A stretch of 6,786 bases of DNA from Hydrogenothermaceae bacterium (GTDB lineage Bacteria > Aquificota > Aquificia > Aquificales > Hydrogenothermaceae), in assembly GCA_012961365.1 (NCBI GenBank), contig DTZN01000235.1:1-6786 (forward strand), given 5' to 3'. Position numbers and translations under genes: made by a program. The notes under the pieces are model-generated. The model did not search any database and was not told where the DNA came from. It saw only the letters and a list, made by a program, of their open reading frames with translations. Below are positions 1 to 4,868 of the stretch, in pieces; within the stretch, counting starts at the first letter, position 1, and every line of letters begins with the position of its first letter.

Positions 1-30
1 ATCTATAGCTTCAACTGAAAACAAAGGCAT
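1..30 (-). CDS. PilC/GspF-type inner-membrane platform protein, N-terminal fragment (runs off window)
   Basis: Only the first ten codons are in the window, reading MPLFSVEAID from an ATG at 30-28. This is the usual opening of PilC/GspF/MshG platform proteins (pattern M-P-x-F-x-[YV]-x-A-x-D). These polytopic inner-membrane proteins couple the assembly ATPase to pilin extraction from the membrane. The ATG lies one base after the ATPase stop codon (TAA-A-ATG), as expected for the next gene of the same operon, and ATPase-platform adjacency is the standard order in type IV pilus and type II secretion clusters. The call rests on ten residues plus context. The rest of the gene lies outside the window. 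Confidence 0.7.
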   Translation of the reverse strand, partial: MPLFSVEAID

Positions 31-31
31 T

Positions 32-1708
32 TTATGAACCTGTCACTCTTTTTACTTCTTCAGGAGTAGTTATTCCTTTCAGAACTTTTATTAAACCATC
101 TTCTTTCATCAATCTCATCCCATTTTCAACAGCTTTTTTTTGAATTGCAAGTGGAGTTGCTCCTTGAACTATAAGATCTGCAACCTCTGCATCTATTTCG
201 AGCACTTCAACTATTAATGTTCTTCCTAAGTACCCAGTATTATTGCAATGGGAACAACCTTTCCCTCTTTTTAAATTAATATCCCCATCTAAATCTTGAA
301 TATATTTTTTTAAAAGGTCTTCAGAAAACCCATATTTTGTTAACTCTTTAGCTCTTATATTATAGCTTTCTATACAAAAATCGCAATTTTTTCTTATCAA
401 TCTTTGGGCTGTTATTGCTGCAACTCCTGAAGCAACCATATAATCTTTTATACCCATATCTATCAACCTTGGAATAGCACTTACAGCATCATTAGTATGA
501 AGTGTAGACAGAACAAGGTGCCCTGTAATGGAAGCTCTTATTGCCATTTCTGCAGTTTCTTCATCTCTGATTTCTCCAACAAGAATAACATCTGGATCTT
601 GTCTAAGAAATGCCCTTATTGCTCTAGCAAATGTATACCCAGCTTTTTCATTTACCTGAGTTTGTTTTATAAAAGGAAATCTATACTCTATAGGGTCTTC
701 AACAGTTAATATATTTTTTTCTAAAGCATTTATTCTTCTTAATGCTGCATATAAAGTAGTAGTTTTTCCTGAACCTGTTGGTCCTGTTACAAGTACAATT
801 CCTTGGGGTTTTAAGAATTGTTCCTCTATCTTTTCATATATATCTTTTTCAAAACCAAGGCTTCTTAAATTGTATAGAGATATATTTTTAGATAAAACTC
901 TAATAACAACATTTTCACCATAAGCTGTGGGAACTGTAGAAACTCTAAAATCATATTGCTCTCCGAAAAATTCGTGGGAAAAAGCCCCATCTTGAGGCAC
1001 CCTTTGCTCAGCAATATCAAGGTCAGCAAGTATTTTTACTCTTGATACAATGCTACCATGTATCTTCTTTGGTAAAGCATGGTAATGGGTCATAATTCCA
1101 TCTATCCTGTAAAAAACATGAGATGCAATATTCTCTGGAGAAATATGTATATCAGTTGCCCTGTTTAAAATAGCATTATCTAGTATAAGTTCAAGTAATC
1201 TAGGTATTTCTAAAGAAGTATTACCTTTTAGAGAGTTGGCTACTGATTTATCTATTTCTTCATCAATAGGGTTTTCAAGTAAAAAATAGTAAATTTCAAT
1301 ATATTTTAATATGGTTTCTTTATCTGAAACATAGATTTCTATATCTATTCCATAATATCTTCTTTTTAAAATATCAATAGCATTAACATCAAAAGGGTTT
1401 GATACAGCAATCTTGACTGAATTTTTTGTAACATCAAAAGGAATAACTCCAAGTTGTTTCGCAATTTCTTTAGGTAAAGTAGATAATGCTTCTTGAGATG
1501 GAGGATATTGAATAAGGTCTATATATGGCTTTTCTGCCTGAGTGGCTATAGCTTGAGCCGTTTCTTTTGAAGATACAAAACCAAGTTCTATTAATATTTC
1601 ACCTAAAAGACTCTTTTTTATTTTTTGGATTTCAAGGGCTATTTCTATATGTTTTTCTGAAATGTAGCCTAGCTCCCTAAGGAGCTGTCCTATAGGTTTA
1701 CTATACAT
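32..1708 (-). CDS. GspE/PilB/MshE-family pilus assembly ATPase with MshEN-type N-terminal domain
   Basis: This 558-residue cytoplasmic hexameric ATPase would power pilin polymerisation. Residues 1-60 form a paired helical repeat (5-28 and 34-57, five-residue spacer) like the MshEN c-di-GMP-binding domain, and the T2SSE_N-type region runs to about 140. Residues 165-290 are the N2-like domain. The RecA-like core shows Walker A GPTGSGKTT (309-317), an Asp box around VEDPIEY (336-342), Walker B VILVGEIRDEE (374-384, catalytic-type Glu379) and a His box TGHLVLSTLHTND (395-407). A zinc tetracysteine, C442/C445 and C485/C488 with 39 residues between the pairs, is typical of GspE/PilB extension ATPases and normally absent from PilT retraction ATPases. 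The length is normal for the family. The start ATG overlaps the pilin stop by one base (TAATG), suggesting translational coupling. Sequence cannot firmly separate PilB, GspE and MshE, but the neighbours favour MshE-like. Confidence 0.96.
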   Translation of the reverse strand: MYSKPIGQLLRELGYISEKHIEIALEIQKIKKSLLGEILIELGFVSSKETAQAIATQAEKPYIDLIQYPPSQEALSTLPKEIAKQLGVIPFDVTKNSVKIAVSNPFDVNAIDILKRRYYGIDIEIYVSDKETILKYIEIYYFLLENPIDEEIDKSVANSLKGNTSLEIPRLLELILDNAILNRATDIHISPENIASHVFYRIDGIMTHYHALPKKIHGSIVSRVKILADLDIAEQRVPQDGAFSHEFFGEQYDFRVSTVPTAYGENVVIRVLSKNISLYNLRSLGFEKDIYEKIEEQFLKPQGIVLVTGPTGSGKTTTLYAALRRINALEKNILTVEDPIEYRFPFIKQTQVNEKAGYTFARAIRAFLRQDPDVILVGEIRDEETAEMAIRASITGHLVLSTLHTNDAVSAIPRLIDMGIKDYMVASGVAAITAQRLIRKNCDFCIESYNIRAKELTKYGFSEDLLKKYIQDLDGDINLKRGKGCSHCNNTGYLGRTLIVEVLEIDAEVADLIVQGATPLAIQKKAVENGMRLMKEDGLIKVLKGITTPEEVKRVTGS

Positions 1709-2334
1709 TAAGGTTCTCTATCAAAGAAATAAACTATATTAACGAGAGTTTCCTCCGTGTTACAAGTTGTCCATACATCAGTAGAATTTCTTGCTGTGTC
1801 AGGACCTGTTAACTCTCTTACTCTACCAAATCCACCATCAAGCCTACCATCAATAGATACATCTATCATTTTAGCTGCAAAGCACGGTATACCGGCAATA
1901 GCTATAGCATTTCTATTATCAGCTTTACCAATATAAATTGTGCCTCCTAATGGGGTAGATGAAAGTTGTAAATTACTTACATTGCTTACTAGTTGAGCCT
2001 TCTTTAACTCAGCCCATGGTGCATCGAGATCTTCAGGTTCATTACCTCCCATCTCTTCACAGAATTTTATATTTGGGTTGTTGTCTATAGCTCCTACAGT
2101 ATTATTTGTAGAGGCGTCTATAAGCCCATCAAGGTTACAATCCCCAGGAAATCTACCATATCTATCATAAAACATCCATATTATCGCTTCTAAAGCCTTT
2201 ACATCGTTTTGAAATCTTCTTGCTTTGGCATTTTTTATTAATTCTTGACTTTTCAATATAGCCCCTAGGATAATCCCGATAACTACTAGAACAATAGCAA
2301 GTTCTATTAGTGTGAAACCTTTTTGATTATTCAT
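1708..2334 (-). CDS. Type IV prepilin / pseudopilin of the '[GS]QELI' class
   Basis: This 208-residue prepilin is probably the major or a principal minor subunit of the encoded filament. It has a short six-residue leader ending in a prepilin-peptidase site, G6|FTLIELAIVLVVIG, with the conserved Glu at mature position 5 (E11). The hydrophobic helix continues into LKSQELIKNAKARR (28-40), characteristic of a pilin subgroup that usually reads GQELI; Ser replaces the Gly here. After the helix comes YGRFPGD (59-65), the aromatic-Pro-Gly-Asp motif of that group, running into D65-x-N-x-D-G-x-I-D73, which resembles an EF-hand/dockerin loop. A later segment, IDGRLDGGFGRVR (161-173), matches the IDxxLDDGxxxxGxVR-like motif of such pilins. 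Four cysteines (66, 92, 151, 191) could form disulfides after export. An ideal Shine-Dalgarno fixes the start. It is first in the leftward operon and overlaps the ATPase start by one base. Confidence 0.93.
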   Translation of the reverse strand: MNNQKGFTLIELAIVLVVIGIILGAILKSQELIKNAKARRFQNDVKALEAIIWMFYDRYGRFPGDCNLDGLIDASTNNTVGAIDNNPNIKFCEEMGGNEPEDLDAPWAELKKAQLVSNVSNLQLSSTPLGGTIYIGKADNRNAIAIAGIPCFAAKMIDVSIDGRLDGGFGRVRELTGPDTARNSTDVWTTCNTEETLVNIVYFFDREP

Positions 2335-2340
2335 AAATCT

Positions 2341-2347
2341 ACCTCCT
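2341..2347 (-). promoter_or_regulatory. Strong Shine-Dalgarno of the pilin gene
   Basis: The minus strand reads AAAAGGAGGT across 2350-2341. The AGGAGGT at 2347-2341 is fully complementary to the canonical anti-Shine-Dalgarno and sits six bases before the ATG at 2334. It confirms the pilin start and suggests high translation, as expected for a filament subunit. The divergent gene at 2461 has no such site. Confidence 0.9.
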
Positions 2348-2381
2348 TTTCATTAAAGTCTAAATTTATCTCTTGTAATAT

Positions 2382-2392
2382 ATTATATTATA
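2382..2392 (-). promoter_or_regulatory. Candidate sigma-70 -10 boxes for the leftward pilin operon
   Basis: Two overlapping exact TATAAT hexamers read leftward at 2392-2387 and 2387-2382. Transcription from the nearer one would begin around 2375, giving a leader of about 40 bases that includes the strong Shine-Dalgarno. No good -35 sits at 17 bases: the hexamers there read AATTTT and TTAATT. A TTGAAA at 2419-2414 is 21 bases from the upstream box, which is too far for a standard promoter. The tract is extremely AT-rich, so TATAAT can occur by chance. Confidence 0.4.
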
Positions 2393-2445
2393 TTTTATAT
2401 TAAAAATTAAAAATTTCAAGGTACCCAGGTTTTTTTTTATGGTTA

Positions 2446-2454
2446 TGATATAAT
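2446..2454 (+). promoter_or_regulatory. Extended -10 promoter element abutting the start codon of the rightward operon
   Basis: TGATATAAT at 2446-2454 is a perfect extended -10 (TGnTATAAT). Six bases separate it from the ATG at 2461, so the expected transcription start falls on or within a base of the A of that ATG. There is no recognisable -35 at the usual distance (2426-2431 reads CAGGTT), which an extended -10 can tolerate. A T9 run (2430-2438) lies in the would-be spacer. No Shine-Dalgarno precedes the ATG. A weaker alternative promoter on the same strand is TTGTAA (2373-2378), 17 bases, TATATT (2396-2401), which would give a leader of roughly 53 bases, also without a Shine-Dalgarno. Confidence 0.6.
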
Positions 2455-2460
2455 ATTATT

Positions 2461-3843
2461 ATGATTAAAAGTATATTTGTAGAAAAAAAGCAAGTAACAT
2501 ATGCAAATATAAAACCTACAAAGGAAGGTTTTCTTTTAAAAGGTTATGGTAGTAAAGAGTTAAATGATGATTTTAAAAATCTGGATAACTTAATAAATGA
2601 AAAAGATAAAAACTTTATTTCTTATAGTTTTATAAATATTGAAAATATAAAAGTAGAAGTACCTTCTGTTCAAGATGAAAAAACAAAATTTTTTCTTATA
2701 AGAAATCAAGTAAAAAATCAAGGTATAGAAGTAAATAATTTCAAGCTTTATTACACCTTTGACAGAACAGAAGGTGAAAATGATATTTACACTGTATATT
2801 TACTTCCTTATTCTGTATTTGAGGAGTTAAATATAAGTAAAGAAAAAAAAGTTTTGTTAGATTTATTTACTTTTTCTGTGTTCTCTTTATCTTCTCTTTC
2901 TGGGGAGTTTTTCAAAGAAAAAAACATTTTGCATATATACTCTTCAGAAAGGCAGATAATTATAACTTTGAGTAAAAATAAACATTTATTTTATTTTCGA
3001 ATTATTGATATTCCTGAGTATATTTCTACAGAAGAGCAATTCACAAATTTTTTATATGAAAGTGTTAACTTAACATATATATATATTCAACAATCTATAA
3101 ATATAGAGATTGAAACTATTATTGTTTCTGGGGAAGTACCTTTAAACAAAGAAATTTCAGAACTTATATATAACTTTATTAACATACCTATAGCAGTATT
3201 AATACCATGTGGATTTATCGAAAACTGTGATGGGCAAATTTTTCAGAAATTCATAGTTAATTTTGGTAATTTAGTAGTTGATAAATCTTTATTTGATATA
3301 CGGTTGGAAGAATATATTTATAAAAAAAATTTTATAAAACTCTCGAAAATTCTCTTTTTTGTATCTTTATTTACCTTCTTTATATCTTCTTTCATATTGG
3401 CTAGTTCTTATGTATCTTTTGTCCAAAAAGAGAACGAAATAGAGTATCTAGAAAATCTGATAAAAGATAAAATTAAAGAAAAATTAGCTCAAACTAGGTT
3501 TTCATATGGTGAATATAAGTATTATATAAAATATTTAAACTTAATTAAAAAAGCAAATGAAGGAAATGCATTTTTATTATTAAATAAAATTTTGCCCTTA
3601 TTAAAAATTTATCCATTTAATAATATATCTTCTAAAGTTAATAATAACCGTTTTACTATCAAAATAACAGATAATATAAAGTTTACCTCCTTAATTGAGT
3701 TTAACAATTTTAAGGGTAAAATTAATAAAGTGATAATGAAGTTAAGTAATCCTGAATTAAGGATAACTAATAGGTCTACTTTTGATGCTGATTCGCTGTC
3801 TGTGAAATTAAATATAATAGTAACTGGAAATATTTCTAGGTAG
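2461..3843 (+). CDS. GspL/MshI-like bitopic assembly protein (PilM-like domain joined to PilN-like membrane part)
   Basis: This 460-residue protein looks like a PilM-type actin-fold cytoplasmic domain (about 1-275) continuing into one membrane helix (about 297-318, within the segment from KILFFVSLFT) and a periplasmic part: a predicted coiled coil (about 322-350) and an alpha/beta domain to the end. This is the architecture of GspL and MshI-type proteins, which link the assembly ATPase to the periplasmic ring. The segment SLFDIRLEEYIYKK (276-289) just before the helix sits where GspL/PilN proteins have a short conserved juxtamembrane motif. The PilM-type phosphate loop (DxG near the N-terminus) is absent: the start reads MIKSIFVEKK, so ATP binding as in PilM is unlikely. 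No upstream in-frame ATG is available because a TGA lies at 2446-2448. It is first of the rightward operon. Identification is by architecture and position, since sequence similarity is weak by eye. Confidence 0.75.
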   Translation: MIKSIFVEKKQVTYANIKPTKEGFLLKGYGSKELNDDFKNLDNLINEKDKNFISYSFINIENIKVEVPSVQDEKTKFFLIRNQVKNQGIEVNNFKLYYTFDRTEGENDIYTVYLLPYSVFEELNISKEKKVLLDLFTFSVFSLSSLSGEFFKEKNILHIYSSERQIIITLSKNKHLFYFRIIDIPEYISTEEQFTNFLYESVNLTYIYIQQSINIEIETIIVSGEVPLNKEISELIYNFINIPIAVLIPCGFIENCDGQIFQKFIVNFGNLVVDKSLFDIRLEEYIYKKNFIKLSKILFFVSLFTFFISSFILASSYVSFVQKENEIEYLENLIKDKIKEKLAQTRFSYGEYKYYIKYLNLIKKANEGNAFLLLNKILPLLKIYPFNNISSKVNNNRFTIKITDNIKFTSLIEFNNFKGKINKVIMKLSNPELRITNRSTFDADSLSVKLNIIVTGNISR

Positions 3844-3846
3844 GAG
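3842..3846 (+). promoter_or_regulatory. Shine-Dalgarno overlapping the preceding stop codon
   Basis: AGGAG at 3842-3846 overlaps the TAG stop (3841-3843) of the GspL/MshI-like gene and lies five bases before the ATG at 3852. It fixes the start of the PilO-like gene and couples its translation to the upstream gene. Confidence 0.8.
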
Positions 3847-3851
3847 AATTT

Positions 3852-4325
3852 ATGAAAAAAATTTACATGTTTTATTTTAATTTTTCAGTAATCTCTGCTT
3901 TAATAATATCTATGACATTGATATTAGATAGTGCTATAAATATTATGGAAAAGGAAAAAGAAAAATTAGTTGCAGAAAGTCGAAATTTGGAAAAATATAT
4001 TCAAGAAGAAAAAAAATTAGAAAATATTTTAAAAAAAATAAAACTAAGAATCTATAAAAAGCATAAAGCAAATAATATACTTATAATGTTTTTAGAAAAT
4101 TTGAAAAGAAACTATGATTCAAAAATAAAAAGTATAACAGAAAAAAAAGGTCTCATTGAAGCTGAGGTTAAGATTAATATAAATTTTTCTAAAGAGGAAT
4201 TAAAAAAATTACTATCTGTTTTGACAAAAAGTACAAATCCTGTAGTATACATTGAAGAATTTAAACTGACTGATAGAGAAAAATTTATAAAAATAAAAAT
4301 ATATCAACCTTATTGGGAAATATAA
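3852..4325 (+). CDS. PilO/GspM/MshJ-like inner-membrane alignment protein
   Basis: This is a 157-residue single-pass membrane protein with the N-terminus inside: a short positive start (MKKIYMF), a membrane helix at about 9-28, a highly charged coiled coil at about 31-72 (rich in Glu/Lys, heptad-like) and a small C-terminal domain (about 73-157) that fits the ferredoxin-like fold of PilO/GspM. The stretch KSTNPVVYIEEFKLTD (126-141), followed by an alternating strand ending IKIYQPYWEI, is the clearest PilO-like pattern. PilO-type proteins pair with PilN/GspL periplasmic domains, and here the partner is the gene immediately upstream. It has a good Shine-Dalgarno overlapping the previous stop, and its own stop abuts the next ATG (TAAATG). 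It is shorter than typical PilO (about 200) and close to GspM size. The coding sequence is strikingly AT-rich (8 G+C in the 60 bases 4021-4080). The call rests mainly on architecture and order. Confidence 0.72.
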   Translation: MKKIYMFYFNFSVISALIISMTLILDSAINIMEKEKEKLVAESRNLEKYIQEEKKLENILKKIKLRIYKKHKANNILIMFLENLKRNYDSKIKSITEKKGLIEAEVKININFSKEELKKLLSVLTKSTNPVVYIEEFKLTDREKFIKIKIYQPYWEI

Positions 4326-4868
4326 ATGATAGATAAATTAACTATAGATAAATTAACTTATGAATATAAAACTTCTTCAAGGTATTTTTTATTTTTATTG
4401 ATACCAATTTTTATAATTTTTGTTTTTGTTCTTTCTATTGAATATTATAAAGATGTTATAGCTAACCGAATATTTGGTGTAAATTATGATAATTTAAAGG
4501 TTCCTATCCAACTTAAAAAAGTTTCAGATATGAAATTCATAGATGAGGGCTTAATAAACAACATATTAGATAATATTTCTGCAAAGCTTCTTTATATACA
4601 AAATGAAACTACCACTTTGAAAGAGACAAAGAAAAAAGAAGCTCTAAAATATAAAAAACCTCTAAAATATAAAGAACCTCCAAAATATAAAATTAAGTTT
4701 ATATATATGGGAGTAGGAAAAAAATATGCTTTAATAGGAAACAAATTATTAACAGAAGGAGATATTACTTCCGAAAATGAAAAAGTAATAAAAATTGAAA
4801 AAAATAAAATTTTACTACAAGGAAATTGGGGAAGAAGATGGATATATTTGATAAATGTGCAAAAGTAG
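4326..4868 (+). CDS. PilP/GspC/MshK-like periplasmic linker protein
   Basis: This 180-residue protein has a membrane helix at about 19-37, a long periplasmic linker and a C-terminal beta domain (about 122-178). The domain pattern IYMGVGKKYALIGNKLLTEG (126-145), then a D-I turn, an I-x-K-I-E strand and LLQGNWGRRWIYL, is that of GspC homology-region / PilP domains, which bind the N0 domain of the secretin. It would bridge the PilN/PilO-like ring to the secretin encoded next. Two small tandem duplications are visible: IDKLT twice at residues 2-11, and an LKYKKP / LKYKEP / PKYK series at 107-122 in the linker. The start ATG directly abuts the upstream stop, with only a weak GGGA upstream, so it probably depends on coupling. 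Its 3' end overlaps the secretin start by 31 bases. Single-pass anchoring is as in GspC, whereas PilP is usually a lipoprotein. Confidence 0.75.
   Translation: MIDKLTIDKLTYEYKTSSRYFLFLLIPIFIIFVFVLSIEYYKDVIANRIFGVNYDNLKVPIQLKKVSDMKFIDEGLINNILDNISAKLLYIQNETTTLKETKKKEALKYKKPLKYKEPPKYKIKFIYMGVGKKYALIGNKLLTEGDITSENEKVIKIEKNKILLQGNWGRRWIYLINVQK
4329..4358 (+). repeat. Exact 15-bp tandem duplication at the 5' end of the PilP/GspC-like gene
   Basis: ATAGATAAATTAACT occurs twice back to back (4329-4343 and 4344-4358) with no mismatch. It is in frame and encodes IDKLT-IDKLT at residues 2-11, in the cytoplasmic tail before the membrane helix. Perfect identity suggests recent replication slippage. Confidence 0.95.
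4644..4691 (+). repeat. 18-bp in-frame tandem repeat (about 2.7 copies) in the PilP/GspC-like linker
   Basis: The unit CTAAAATATAAAAAACCT at 4644-4661 is followed by a copy with one A-to-G change (4662-4679) and a partial third copy (4680-4691) with one change. It encodes LKYKKP, LKYKEP and PKYK, a basic proline-containing spacer between the membrane helix and the C-terminal beta domain. Copy number could change by slippage without breaking the frame, altering linker length. Confidence 0.9.

Larger units (their letters stand above)
2335..2460. promoter_or_regulatory. Divergent intergenic promoter region
   Basis: These 126 bases separate the pilin and the PilM/GspL-like gene and must hold the control elements of both arms. 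The stretch is almost entirely A and T, with one GC-dense patch, GGTACCCAGG (2420-2429), immediately followed by nine Ts. That patch contains the palindrome GGTACC and could be part of an operator, but I see no extended inverted repeat that would prove it. No sigma-54 site (GG-N10-GC) was recognised on either strand, although pilin genes elsewhere often use one. Confidence 0.6.

Noticed and set aside
497..709. A 70-codon plus-strand open frame inside the ATPase gene
   Set aside because: It lies antisense to the strongly conserved Walker A / Walker B region of the ATPase, is Cys/Ser/Phe-rich in the way expected of an antisense shadow, and has no recognisable protein features.
32..1708. The ATPase as a PilT-type retraction motor
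   Set aside because: The extended N-terminal domains, the 558-residue length and the CxxC...CxxC zinc motif are those of extension/secretion ATPases; PilT proteins are much shorter.
2414..2419. TTGAAA (minus strand) as the -35 of the pilin promoter
   Set aside because: It is 21 bases from the upstream TATAAT and further from the second one, outside the usual 16-18 base spacing.
2420..2438. GGTACCCAGG followed by nine Ts, looking like an intrinsic terminator on the plus strand
   Set aside because: No stem with a loop of at least three bases can be drawn; the only symmetry is the short loopless palindrome GGTACC. It also lies upstream of, not after, a plus-strand gene.
2335..2460. Sigma-54 promoter for the pilin gene
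   Set aside because: No GG-N10-GC pair was found on either strand; the closest match (TGGGTACC on the minus strand) has no GC at the -12 position.
4826..4828. TTG as the start codon of the secretin
   Set aside because: Its Shine-Dalgarno candidate (AAGGA, 4819-4823) is only two bases away, while the ATG at 4838 has GGGGA at a workable five bases and keeps the whole lipoprotein signal. TTG remains possible.
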